DNA of 64,000 bases from Lasiodiplodia sp. COLG20 (GCA_009801085.1 VNWV01000007.1:2604001-2668000), one strand, 5' to 3'. Counted from the stretch's first letter, positions 52,403 to 64,000 are shown. Made by a program: numbers and translations. Notes: generated from the letters alone by a model not told the origin.

Positions 52403-55400
52403 GGCTCTTCTTCTTCCACCAAGGGCGGCGCGAGGAACAGGATTGGTATGGGAGGAAAGGGAAAAGTGATACAGCGATCAGATTAGATGAGTGGGGGGTT
52501 GGCTTTTAAAGCTTTTACCCACCGACGGGACGTCCCATCAACACCGTCCCCACCCATTCCCTCGCGTGGATTCGGTTCAGCTCGGTTTACACCCGAAGCT
52601 ACGGTGACAGCCACTAATAGCTCACTCGTCGTTGGCCGGACCAGGAGCGGGTCACTGCCAGGATTCAGATGCTGCATCTCCACGCGGAAGTCTCCAGGCC
52701 CCCGGGAGCTGCTGAAGTGGAGAAGACACCGTCAATCAGACTTTAAAGGCATCTCTCCCGTCATCCTGGCTCTTTTCCTGCATGTTTTTGTATCGTATGC
52801 ACGAGTCAAACACCGACGACGGGCATAGCTTGGCAACGGCGGAGATGCCCATTTGCAGCTAAATGCATATTTTTACAGCAAGCGACGGCGATGTGCGTCC
52901 GCTTGCGCACGTTTTGTTGACGCATTGAAAATCTTATCAGATCCACTCTCAGCCCACGTGTGCTCCGCAGGCAGAGGGCACGGAAGGGAAAAAAAAAGGG
53001 CTTCTCCGTCCCGCCAGGAAAGTGGCTTTAGGGAGATCGGCCCGGGGATGTGCTTGGAATGCCTTGGCTCGGGCGATATCGGCTCGGCTATTGTCGAGTG
53101 TCGGGCTCGGAGTTGTGCCATTTCCTCGGAGACGATTCCGGGAGTGGTGTTGTAGACGCTGTATATCGAATTGCAGCTTGTACGGTTCTCAGGACGGCGG
53201 TATGGAAGGCACATGACGGGCTCCGAGCAGTTGAGCAGGAGTCGTGGCCAGGGCTCCATGAGGTCAAACTTCTTCGCTGCACCGCGAGCAAAGTACGTAC
53301 GTGCGCGTGTACATAGACAGCGGCTCGTAGGGCTGAGGCGGCTCTGACCTCGCGCTTTAGCCGATGGATGATCAGCACCACGATCCCAGCAGATGGAAGT
53401 GGTGCGAGGGAAGGGCCGTCTGGAAACCAGCAGGACGGGTCGACGAGAAACGGCCGCGCAGACGTCGACCAAAATGAAGTCTTGGGCCGCTTAACCGACA
53501 GCCAAGCAGTGCTTCAGACGTTCGACGTTGGACTAAAAATTTGCAGACGCGTTGGAAGGGGGTCGGAGACCGAGACTTGAAGGCCGAGCGGTTCGAAGGC
53601 GACTGTTTCAGCTGCGAGTAAGAGAGAAAGCGCGGGAAAGATGGACGGTCGGTCTAGCGTCGTGGCAGACGTCAAAACACTGACATTTTTTCCTTGGCCT
53701 CACGATGCCTATCCACGGTACAATTCTGCATCCAGAGCTTCCAGAAACCCGCCAGTTGTAGTTTCAGAGCAGCTGCAAAGCTCCGAGCCGGTTGCTCTAA
53801 TCGCCGAGGCGACGCGCGGACGGCTTACCCAACATTTTCGGTCGTCGTTGTTGCTGCGCAGCTCCATCTCTCGGCCGGGCCACGCCAATCGTCGTGGCAA
53901 ACAAACCATGGAACGCACCCGGCACAAGCAACGCCTCCACGCCTCCCAAGAAACTCTAGACCCGGCACGACGAGCAGCCAAGCAACCGTCCAGACGTTCG
54001 AAGTTGAAGAATTAACGTCTCTGGGCGCAACGCGCGCGCAAGGGCTGGAACAGCTTCTGCTGCTCCCATCCTCGGGTGCGCGAGAGTATAATCCCTTGCC
54101 TATTTCCCGCTTGCCTTACTACTACTCTTGAGGCATCGGGGTTGCCTTACAACGAGGCATTTGCCTGCATTTAGCCAGCTATTTGCCTGTTTTTTGCATT
54201 TGCCTACTTTTGCCTTACATATGCTATGTTCTACCTTGCGTCCTGTCATCGGGTATTTCGCTTCCTTCCTCCTGTACGTCAGCCCACCATCCAACCAACG
54301 GCAACCGGCGTCTTGGCCTCGGCGCGCCGACGGGACAAGAAAGAAAAAAAAAAAAAAAAGGCGACGTTAGTTAGGTAGGTACCGTGACTTTTTTGCCTCG
54401 CCTTGCCTTGCCCTTGTCTAGGTCCTCCTCCCCTTGTGCGCCCGCGTGCCCGCGTGCCCGCGCCCCGCAAGACGAACGGCGGCGGCGCGGCCGACGGCCG
54501 GCGGCCGGCGAAAAAAAGGGACCAGACGGGCGACGCAAGAAGAGGAGTGCTTGCAACTTCGAACGTCGTGCGGCATCCGCGGCTCGCGACAGAAATCCGG
54601 CGGGCCGCGCGCGCGGTGAGTGCGGCCAGCGGGCGAAATGGGGTGTGTGTCCTGTGAGGGAGAGCAGCGCTGTGGCCGTTGGTTGGCTGGTCCACCACAC
54701 GCCCGCCTACGCCGCCTGCGCCGCCCACCCGTCCCGTCGGAAATCTTGCTACTACCACTGCTGCTGTTGCCGCCACCACCACCGCGCCGCGCCACAGGGG
54801 AGAGAGAAAAAGAGAGAGCAGCAGCGGCGGCGTTGCTTGTGAGACTCGCCTGGCTGGCTGGCTGGCTTGGTCGCTCGGATTTTTCCAAACCATCAGACCA
54901 CTACTGTGATGGCCCTGCGGTGACGCGGCTTTTTCTTCTTTGTTTTACGGACGAGAGGCAGAAGTGACAAGGGCCCGGCTTTCTTGTGCAACCGTTGTTG
55001 ACCTGACACCACCCCGCTTCCTGCTGTGTAATTAGAGGTTCTAGTTAGACGTTCGACGTTGCGGCCAAGACAGAGAGCGTGCAGGCGGGCGGGCCAATCG
55101 GCAGCGGGGAGGTGGGATACTGGTGCGATGCTGGCGGGTTTGGTGTTACTGCAACGAGCACCGGTTTTCTGTGCATTGGATGATTCAGCCCATGGTATCG
55201 CGAATATGATGGCTTGGCCCGACTGGATTCGCTCGCTAGGTCGTGCATGGCTGGCTCCTAGCCCTTGCCAAACCGAGTAGAGTGCCAGGCTACTGTCGAT
55301 GCAATTGCCTTTGCGTAACTAGGACAAAGACGTAGACGTTCGACCTTCATGCGGCCTGCTCGAACAAGAGGCTCCCCTTTGGTGTTGTTTATCGTCACCT

Positions 55401-57483
55401 GCAGCTGATGGCTTTTCCGGCATGGCGCCCCCCCAGCAGCTACTGCCAGTATAGGCTACGGCGAGGCCCAGACGACAGAGAAGACTCACCCGTTTTTTAT
55501 TCTCGCGCCCTAGCCGTCGAGGCCTGACTTGGCCTCTCATCAGCGATCTGGAGGCCGCGGGGCGAAAGGAGAGCAGCCGCCTCATCCGCCGCCAGCCAGA
55601 AGGCCAAGTCGCACGTACACCAACGAGCTACAGCACAGCACAACACAGCCAACCGCGCCGCACCGCAACCCCAACTTCATACGCCGCAAAGAATCTTCTC
55701 CCGCATCTCCCGCATCTCCCGCATCCACCCTGTCGCACCGCTCCACTCACGAGAAAAATGCCCACCCGAGTTGCCCATTATCTTTCCCCATCTCGACGAC
55801 TCTTGTCCTGCAGCTCGCCTCTCTCGAGAGAAGAGTCGGGACAGGTCCCCACACACGCACACCCTCTCAGAAGCTGCATGTGCCTCCCGCTCCCGCTCCC
55901 GTTCCCGTTCCCGGGGCGGTCATGCACCCGACCCCGGTCATCCCCGTGATCTCTTCCGGCCCCCAAAAAAACGCAACCCCAGCCACACGAACGATGGCGC
56001 ACCTGTAAGCAAGCCTCAGCTTATCCGCGCTGACTGGAAGGAAAAACAAAGCAAAGCAGCGCAAGTCCCGCATGGTGGTCCTGTCTGCACAAATCTCAGA
56101 TGTTCGAGCTTGCACGCAGGGCTCCGGATGTGGTTTAGAGGCCTGTAGCGAGGGGGAGAAAAGGCTTTTGCGTTTTGCGCACACCCGCATGTGTGCGATG
56201 GTTGCGAGCAGCGTCCTGGCGTTCCGTCCTTTTTTTTTTTTTTTTTCCACGGGGCGCCGGCCGGTCGGTCGGGGGGCTTCGATAATCTGTGGGTGGACAG
56301 CCTGTGAGCAAATAATTACGAGGGAAGAGAGACAGACTGTCGGGTTGTGGAGCGCGGCGCGGGAGCAGCAGCAGCAGCGCTACGGAAAAGCGTCTTCGCG
56401 CGCGCTCCCTCCAAGACCGAACGAAGCAAAATTCGCGAGCCCAACCGGCGGCAGAGTAGCGCTCTCCGAGTCGTCGAACGAGAGCAGTAGTTTCAGCGCC
56501 CGGCCGGGTAAGCACAGGTGGTAGTAAGCCGCAGCGGGAGCGAGCAGCAGCAGCGCAGCGCAGCGCAGCTAGCAGCCAGCCAGCTACCTAGGCCAGCCAG
56601 GCTGACAATCCATCGCGGCACACACACACACGCTCACACACAAGCTGACGACCGAGCGAGCGAGAGCGGGCGAGTGGGGGCGTGGCGCGTGCGGGCCCTC
56701 CCCCCCTCCACCCCAATGCATACTGAACGCATACCTTTCGTTCAGACGTTCGACGGTGGCTGCGTGCGGGAAGCGGACTGGTCGGAAAAGAGGGCGAGCT
56801 TTCCTGTGTGTAGCCCTGTGCCTCCCCCGGCTTCACACACAAACCCACCCACCACCAGCCGACACGCCGTTGCCGCCCCACCGCCCGCAAGCTAATAAGC
56901 CCAACCACACACTTCATTCTCAACAATCCGCGAGTAAAGAAAGAAATAAAATTCCTGACTCTTTTCTTTTAACCTCTGTCACACCGTATGTTCGCAAAAA
57001 CGAAAAAGCGACGCGGCGAGTGGGGATTGGCGGGTTTTACTCGAAACCAAAGCCTAGTTGTCCGGTCGAGAGAGTTGTGGCGTTTCTGACGGAAAACAGT
57101 GGCTTCAACGGATGGCTGCTGCGCGTGCAGAAATCACACGCATGGGAGCGGGGCTGACGAAAAAGAGGCGCCCGTTCGAGACCGGCTGGAAATAGCGCGC
57201 TGCGTCAACGTCGAACGTCGCAGCTGCTGCTCTTCGCTCCGAGTGCAAAGTACCGAGGATGTCGGCTCGTCCGAGCCTGAGGCTGCCATCAACCATGTAG
57301 CCGAGCACGCTTGTTCGCATAGGCGAACTGCAGTGAATAGGTGTCTAATGAAGATGCTTTGAAGCGAACTACGGTATTAATGTAATCCTTCTCGGCCGTG
57401 ATATCCGCCATATTAAATCGCTTGCAAAGCAAAGGAAACCAAGAAAATGCTAAACGCATGACAAAAGGCAGAAACGCCTCCCT
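52403..57483. other. Gene desert right of the transporter
   Basis: About 5 kb with no supported gene but at least seven copies of the dispersed motif. Homopolymers: A16 at 54344-54359 and T17 at 56230-56246. Other simple sequence includes CCGTTCCCGTTCCCG near 55900, CAGCAGCAGCAG near 56369 and ACACACACAC near 56625. Long overlapping frames around 54279-54893 and 55529-56250 are low-complexity. Confidence 0.5.
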
Positions 57484-60122
57484 CTAATCCCTACTCACCC
57501 TCCTACTACCCGCATCCGGTCTAAACGTACTCGTCGGGCTCGGCGTCACAAACACGCTGTTCTCGCTGATCGGGCTCAAATCACTAACTCTCCTCTCTGT
57601 ATCCGGACGGCCCACAGCAGCGGTTTTTGGAGAAACAGCAGCCGGCAACGGCGGCGACATGCCTTCCACGCCCTCAATCAAGCCCAAACCGTTGCCGCCA
57701 CCAGCACTTTGCCTCACCCTCTCCGCCTCTGCCCTCTCGGCCTCCAACCTCACCTGCTCCTCCCTCGCCTTCCTCCCCACCGCATCCAGCTGCCCAGGAC
57801 TCGGCATCGCCGGCTCTTCCGGCCTCCGGTCCGCCACGCCCGACGACGACGACGACGAAGCCTGCGGGAAGCCCCTCGCCGCCGCCGTAGCATCCATCTC
57901 ATACACCCCAGCACGGGGCCTGCCCTCCAAAAGCCTCCTCCTCTCTTCCTCCTCCAACGCTTCTCCCCTCTCCCTCACCGCCTCCATCTGCGCCGCGCGC
58001 AACACATTCCCCTCGATAGTAGCCCCATCACCCGAGACGTACGTCGGAAACGGCTCGTCGCCCTGCATCTCGGGGACGACCTGTTTGGGCTGGTACATCT
58101 CGTGGACGGCGCAGACCTCGGCGTCGAGCTCGTTACTCAGGTGGCGCTTGTGTTCTCCCGCCGCCTGCTCCGCCGGCGTCGGCGCCGACGGGTCGACGGC
58201 CAGCTCGAAGTGGCCTGGGATGACTTGCATTTCTGCGGAGAAGGTGCTGCCTTCGCCGTCGGACGACCACGGGTTGCGGTAGAGCCAGGAGGTGAGGCGC
58301 GAGCCGGCGCGGGGCCGGGCGGTGCTGGTGGCGAGGGTGGCGGAGGAGGGGGTGCGGGTGTGCGGGTGGTGGGAGAAGATGGTGGAGGAGCCGGCTTTGC
58401 TGATCGAGTCGCGTTGGTTGCGCTTTGAGCGGCGGCGGCGGAGCCAGATGCAGGCGATGAGTGTGGCGATGAGGAGGCCGGCGACGACGCCGCCGATGAC
58501 GGCGCCGACGATGGCGCCGGTGGAGAGGCCGCTGCTACCGTTGGGATCGGAGCTGCTGTTGGGTTCGGTGGTGTTGACGGAGTAGATGATTGTGGGGGAA
58601 GAGGACGGGGAGGTGGCGGTGTCCGTTGGCCAAGTGCATGGCGCGAGCGTGAAGTTGCGTCGCTCGTAGTCGTAGACGACGTAAGCTTCTTGAAGAAAGG
58701 CTCGACCGAGTGTAGGAGTCATGGACTCGTTTGCTCTTTTGATCGGGAAATACCGAGACGTCGAACCATCATCGATCAGCGGAAATCTAGCAGTCAGCAA
58801 AAAGGCTTTGATTGGGAACACGATCTTGGTAGTGTGTGTCGTGCCAACGTTGAAAGTTATCTCGGCATCTTTCTTGACGAGATCGTCGTAGTGTGTATCG
58901 TTGATCAGGTAAAGTCCGACGCTGGAGTTCCACTCCAGGCCAAACTTTTTCTCAAACAGGGTGTACGAGGATTCTGGCAGATAGAGATATGGAACAGTCG
59001 AGTCGATGACATAATCCAATGACTCAGACGTTAAGAGGTCGGATGAAGTACTTGTGCTGATGTTGTTTACCCGAATTGTCAGATCCTTCTCGTCGTCGGC
59101 ATTGAAGTCCACCGTAATTTGGGATTTGTTGTCGAAGCGTGCCTTATCGTAACCACCAAGAACCAGGCTGCCGAAGAAATTATCCGAGCCTGGATGCGTC
59201 AGCACTTGATTAGGAAGATAATTGAACAAAGTGTTAAGCAGATTGCAGAATTAAAACAGCCCACAGTATCATTGGGGTTGTTTGAGGCATTGCGAGAATA
59301 TGTGATTGAGAGAGGTATTATTCAAGACCAAGAATGTTTGTAACTTACGATACTTTGCGCCTGCAGTATATCCCCATGATAGACTGGAGATATTATTGTG
59401 ATCTTTCAATGACTGAAGGAAACTCGTTTGTGGAGCATTCACGTCTGAAAAGTTGAATGGGCGGGGGTTCAGAGGAAAGGCACCAAACCAAAATCCTTCA
59501 TACGCGATGGTGGCGATAACCTGATGTTCGATGGTCCCACCAGCCCCAAGGTAATCGAGGCCAACCGTATCAAAACCAAAATTGCCACTGGCTTGCTCAT
59601 ATCCAAGATCTTGGTCAATATGGAGCGTGTAAAGGGATTTATCTTGCCATGACGCAGAGCCATTCGTCACAAAAACTCCGCCGCGGTTTTTCTCACAGTC
59701 TTCGACTGTTTCTTTATTTGGGTCACTGCTCACGAAATAGCCATCCGGACAGCCTTGTGGATCGACAGCCCATATAATGTTAGACTTGGTTGATGGGAAG
59801 AGGCGAACTTCTGCGGGATATGGTCCTCCGAGACGAAGTACATATGACGTCCTGCACAAGGCCTTGAGCTTCCCGTAATGTTGTAAGGGAACTCAGACAT
59901 ACCATGGACCATCGTTGCCATCCCAATACTGCGAAGGCCTCGATGGATCGTCAGTGATGGTAATGGAATTTGAGGCGTTACGTACGAAAGACTCAGCGGA
60001 GCAGCCAAAGTAGTCTTGGTATCGCGAGGCTGAAGTAGGCTTTCCGATATCTCATGAGGCTGAAGGGTCTGGCCACTTGCCCAAAGGGCAGGGCCAAGCA
60101 AGCCGAAGACAGCGACCTTCAT
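57484..60122 (-). CDS. Membrane-anchored aspartyl-protease-like protein lacking the first catalytic Asp (791 aa)
   Basis: Four exons: 60122-59982, 59928-59903 (26 nt), 59851-59349 and 59189-57484. The introns are 53, 51 and 159 nt; the first contains CACTGAC. Residues 1-18 are a signal peptide (MKVAVFGLLGPALWASG). YWDGNDGPWTSYVLRLGGP opens the pepsin-like domain. The first catalytic motif, normally D-T-G, reads S76-T77-K78 (RLFPSTKSNIIWAV), while the second keeps an Asp (D286-S-T). GYTAGAKYRSDNFFG leads to SLVLGGYD, a typical A1-fold block. A membrane helix lies at about 448-473 (GAVIGGVVAGLLIATLIACI), followed by RRRRSKR and a long cytosolic Ser/Pro/Glu-rich tail. Without the first Asp, classical proteolysis is not expected; a binding or sensor role is possible. 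Confidence 0.85.
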
Positions 60123-61337
60123 TGTGGGCGATGTAAGCGAGAGCAGGTCGACTTCATTTGAAGAGACGCAGAATTGGGGAAGTGCCAGAGCGGGAAGCCA
60201 CATGAAAAGGCGAGCCTGAGCGGCCGGTCGCATTAGGCACGGAACCCACCCGGCTTTCAGCAAGGCTGAAGAGCCGTTAAGCAATGGGGCCGGGCCGGAC
60301 CCGATAAGGCAGCAGATCGGGTGTCAGGGCAGGATCGGTCAATGAAGGGGAAGGCTGCCGTGGCGCGCTGCGGGTGGCCGTTGGCAAAGGATAAAAGGGA
60401 AAGAAGCTGAGCCATGACGGCTGCGGGCTTTCGATAGATTTCCCTGCAAGGTGGTCCGAGGGAGTACAAAAGTCTCAGGTGGTGCAGTGGCGCTGATATT
60501 CAAGGTTCGCTCATAGGTCGCAGTATGCCAGCGTGCAGAGCGGGGCTGCCAAAGACAAACTGCCTGTGGGAGAGCGACCTGGACGGGCACAGCACATGCA
60601 TCAGTGGGCATGGTCAGGGATGCTATTTATGCTTTTCGCTCCATTTTTAGCCTGCGCTGCCAAGCTCGGGGCCGGATCGTGAAGAGAATGTAAAATCAAT
60701 CGGGTCGGGTTATAGACTCGGCACTATTGGTGACGTCGGGCGAGGGCTGGTGGCTCATGGGTAGGGTGCACAGACGGCGCTCCCAGGGAACGGTCTAGGC
60801 AGAGCCGAAGAACAGTCAAGCGGTCGGCGGAGGAAGGTGTGGCAGAGGACAAGCTGCTTCTTTGCTTCAAGTAGGTTCCAATTTGGGGAAGTGGGCAGCG
60901 CCATTCGCCCTCTCATCTCCTCTGTCCGCCCGTAAGGCTCCGATTCTGTCTTCTGCTCATTTTGCGGTCTTCCAGCGAGTGCGCATAGATGCAGCGATGT
61001 AGTATTCGTCCCACACGTGTGCAGTTTGCTGGAACTGGGGCGTCTGGAAGGCAGGGCTGCCATCACATCTGCGCAGGTCAGGCTGAGCGAAAATGGCGGA
61101 GAGTCAGTGGACGAGGCTCGGACTCACAAAGCTGCACGAGTGGCCCGACGATGCAACCGTGTCGTAACTTTGTGCAGCGCGCATGATGCCACCCGATGCG
61201 CTGCCTACATATTGCGGGATCCGGCCGGGGCTCATGAGCTTTTGGCGCCGATGTCTGATCGTCGTCCTGCTGTCACTTCCGCTCGTTATCGTCGCTGATC
61301 GCTGTCATTGCGCGTAGATTGAAGAGAGGTCAAGGAG
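60123..61337. other. Divergent intergenic region
   Basis: About 1.2 kb between the divergent protease-like and CBM18 genes, so it should hold both promoters. Short frames only. No RNA gene seen. Confidence 0.5.
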
Positions 61338-64000
61338 ATGAAGTTGGCGGCGTTGCTTTTGCTTGTCGCAGCCGCGCTTGCGCGGGCTTTTGACAACCGC
61401 CAATCGCATGCAGGGGCCCCCGTTCCGCCAGGTAAGTTCCCCCACGTTGCAGCTATCCGCAGACAGTCCCCCGCAATGCTGTCAATCTGTTGTCGCAACG
61501 CTTGAACGCCCCCGGCTGACCCGGAGAAGACGCCTTCGACAATGCTTGCGAGACCGTCTACACCACGAGTTATGTCTGCACAACCTCCGTCGTCCCTTCG
61601 CTTAGCTACACCGACACTGCCAGCCATGAGTCTAGCTGCACCACTCCCTCGACCAAAACCACGCCTATCTCATCTTCCGGATCTACCACCGCAGAAACTT
61701 TGACTTCAGGTCACACGACCTCAGAGAGCCGCGCTATTATTAGCCCGACACACAATTCATCCAGCGATCACCTGAGCGACAGCCCTGTGTATTCATCCAC
61801 ACTATCGCAGTCTTCCAGGTAAGGGACGTTTTGGCCTCCTGCGAAGCGGCTCACTGAGACAGCATGTGACACCAGCACCGAAACAAGCAATAAAGACACG
61901 AGCAATAAGTCTCACAGCGACAGCCCTACTCCCGGCCCCAGCGAGGAGCCCTGTTGCGGCCCGCAAGGCGGTGGCCGTCGTTGTCCCCTCGGAGAATGCT
62001 GTTCCCAGAGTGGTCACTGGTAAGCAATTTCATTCCTCGGGATATCAGTCAGCTACTAATCATTCTCCAGTGGTTCGGGGCCAGAGTTTTGTGGTGATGG
62101 GTGCCAATCTTCGTGGGGAAAGTGTACCAACCACAACGGCGATGAGGCATCTCCATCAAGTAGTCCCTCAAACTCCTCAGGGTCAGCTGCATGGGCTCGA
62201 GTGAAAAGAGAGAAGTTGGACGCGGGTGCATTTGAGCTCCTGACAAGTCTTGAGTACATCGTCGAAGGCACCATGGTGAGGACCAGCACTTGCGCTTACA
62301 CTCACTGGCACACCACCTCGACTACATCAAAGCGAACGAGTACCATCACCGTCTACATTCCGACGTGCCTATCATCAAATCCACCAGTTATCAGCAGCAC
62401 CAGCACCAGCAGCACAACGTCCATCTCCTCTACCATCACATCTCCTACGTCGGTGTCAAATCCAAGTGTCATTACGACATCCAGCACATCTCGATATTCA
62501 AACAGTACCTCATGCACCGATACAGAAAGTTCAAACACTACAATACCGTGGTCACCACCCACAAGCAAGTCGATTACCAGCTCTTCATGCACTCGCTCAT
62601 CGGACTCGACAACCTCGAAGCCACCACCCTCGACCTCAACAACCATACAAACGATACAAACCCCGGATACTATAACAAAATCGAATACTACCACTACGAC
62701 CAAGACCACAACTAAGATCTCGATTTCCACTCTATGGAATACTACAACCATTACTAAATTTCCGTCAATTTCCCCAACGACAAGTACCTCATCAACGAAC
62801 AGCACCACACAAACAGCGACAGAATCACCCACTTCCAGCATCATAGTAATATCGAGCTCCTCGAACCCCCCAGCGAACCCTTCGTCATCTTCGAGCACGA
62901 CCATAAAAACCACCACAACGACTGACAAACCCCCTTCAACATCTGAAATCCCAACTACCACAAAGTCTACACCAGTTCCGCCTACAACCAGCACTCCAAC
63001 CACGTCGCCCATTCCCTCCCTAACCTCTACAAGTGCTTCACCCTCAGAACCGCCCACAAGCAGTACTATAACTCAGCCATCCTCTTCAACACCAACCACT
63101 TCCAGCACGCCCTCTACGAGTCTTCCGACTACAACGTCTACGAGCACTTCAATCACCAACACTCCGACCATCAGCACTCCAACCACACACCCAACAACTA
63201 CACCGATTCCACCCCCATCCACAGCTTCGACAACTATTCCAGCCTTGCCCACAATAAGCACTCCAATCGAATCAACCACTTCGTCTCAATCACCCACCAA
63301 GCCGCACTCGACTACCCATTCAGACACCTCTCCATCCCCTCAACCACCCACCATCTCATCCACGCCTTTTTCGCCCATTATCCCTACAACACATCCTACG
63401 ACAACCCCAACGCCCACCACCTTTGCCACGAGCACACCTTCTACTACAAGTACCACGAGTACACCTATTCCCACAAATCCACCCGCGGCTTCGACCACAA
63501 ATACTCCATCCACGACATCGACAAACTCATCTTTACCTCCCCCTCCGACAAGCGCAGCACCAACAACAAGCCATACAATACCCTTACCTACAATCACGTT
63601 CCCATCACCATCGTGGGTACCATCTTGGGAACCGTCTTGGGCATCGTCTTGGACACCATCATTGCCCTCTCCGCCACTACCGCCATCCCATTCTCATCAC
63701 TCCAACAGTTTCTCTTTCACCGAATTACCAACTCCTCCTCAGACCTGGCACTCGATACCTTCACCTCCAAGCAGTTCAGAAAGTGCGACTCAAGAGACGA
63801 GTAAACCACCGACAACTTCACACCCTCCCTCTGTTCCACCTGTGACAGTGATACCAAGTACGACAAAACCATTCTCCACAATGACCACTTCTTTCATACC
63901 TACTCTTCCACTATCAAGCACTTGCAGTCCAGAGAGATGTCAGCTGAAGGCAGCGACATACCATTTTTCGTTTGCAAGCGGCAACCCTCCGTCAAGCGTC
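61338..64000 (+). CDS. Secreted CBM18 (chitin-binding) Ser/Thr/Pro-rich protein, runs off the window
   Basis: Exons: 61338-61431, 61527-61818, 61876-62019 and 62071-64000 (open at the window end). Introns are 95, 57 and 51 nt with GTAAGN donors and CTGAC/CTAAT branch sites. Residues 1-17 are a signal peptide (MKLAALLLLVAAALARA). EDAFDNACETVYTTSYVC follows, then a Ser/Thr region. A hevein-type CBM18 domain spans residues about 155-195, with cysteines at 156, 165, 170, 171, 177, 184, 188 and 195 and the motif CPLGECCSQSGHC before GSGPEFCG. It is split by the third intron exactly at C177. From about residue 270 to the end (820 so far) the protein is almost only Ser, Thr and Pro with scattered Cys, as in heavily O-glycosylated wall adhesins. 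Near 63609-63656 it contains tandem PSWx units. It likely binds chitin at the cell wall or shields it. Confidence 0.88.

Larger units (their letters stand above)
46838..57224. repeat. Dispersed 15-19 bp quasi-palindromic motif family, about 17 copies
   Basis: Consensus TTGCGACGTTCGAAGTTGC, with frequent variant GACGTTCGACGTTG. By eye, copies start near 46838, 47021, 47538, 47791, 48211, 48600, 48665, 49776, 50008, 50373, 53515, 53993, 54552, 55048, 55335, 56742 and 57206, plus a weak one near 56102, in both orientations. The full 19-mer is exact at 48600-48618 (plus) and 49776-49794 (minus). None lies in the transporter gene in the middle, and I see none elsewhere in the window. Flanks share no obvious homology, so the motif itself appears to be the unit. 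Confidence 0.75.

Noticed and set aside
54279..54893. 204-codon minus-strand frame in the gene desert
   Set aside because: Low complexity (Pro/Ala/Arg runs, poly-Phe from an A-run), crosses a dispersed-motif copy, no splice partner.
59190..59348. Start codon at 59229 for a separate 581-aa protein
   Set aside because: The region is a 159-nt intron; splicing joins the two halves of the pepsin-like domain in frame (YRSDNFFGSLVLGGYD).
62353..63597. Minus-strand frames rich in Val/Gly (up to 234 codons)
   Set aside because: They are antisense to the Ser/Thr/Pro-rich CBM18 gene; the Val/Gly bias is the mirror of ACC/ACA/TCC codons.

Overview
The window is a piece of a filamentous ascomycete genome (Pezizomycotina; Dothideomycetes is a guess from gene style, not shown). 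The evidence is short introns of about 50-120 nt with GTRNGT donors and CTRAY branch sites, a fungal NLR (nucleoside-phosphorylase, NACHT and ankyrin domains), several LP.E.R-type F-box-like proteins, an ATG26-like glycosyltransferase, a CBM18 mucin-like secreted protein and a U2 snRNA-type sequence with the fungal stem-IIa loop. Introns were placed by eye from splice signals, reading-frame continuity and family motifs; nothing was computed or searched.

Layout. 0-6.4 kb: a divergent pair (small hypothetical / RING-like), gene-poor sequence containing a U2-snRNA-like gene (4.07-4.26 kb), and a three-exon single-pass membrane protein. 6.7-16 kb: three small unrecognised minus-strand genes, then a possible nuclease-fold protein and an F-box-like protein on the plus strand. 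16.8-20.8 kb: the NLR. 21.2-23.5 kb: a bifunctional diaminopropionate ammonia-lyase/M20 amidohydrolase fusion. 24.6-28 kb: two more F-box-like genes and a head-to-head pair of tiny paralogous coding fragments. 28.6-31.5 kb: a sterol-glucosyltransferase-type protein with a VPS13-like tail. 32-35 kb: fragments, a tRNA-like sequence and a pseudogene. 35.3-41 kb: an ATP-grasp-like membrane protein, an HSL-type alpha/beta hydrolase and a hypothetical gene. 42 kb: a complete non-autonomous hAT-type MITE with its target-site duplication. 43-57.5 kb: a gene desert holding a single MFSD1-like transporter (50.7-52.4 kb), a second U2-like gene (45 kb) and about 17 copies of a quasi-palindromic 15-19 bp motif that I do not see elsewhere in the window. 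57.5-60.1 kb: an aspartyl-protease-like membrane protein lacking its first catalytic Asp. 61.3 kb to the end: a secreted CBM18 plus Ser/Thr/Pro-rich protein running off the window.

The most unusual items are (1) two U2-snRNA-like genes that both depart from the near-universal GUAGUA branch-site recognition sequence, one in a way that would pair perfectly with a CACTGAC branch site; (2) the dispersed TTGCGACGTTCGAAGTTGC motif family that fills the non-coding DNA on both sides of the transporter; (3) the gene fusion that mirrors the bacterial ygeX-ygeY neighbours.
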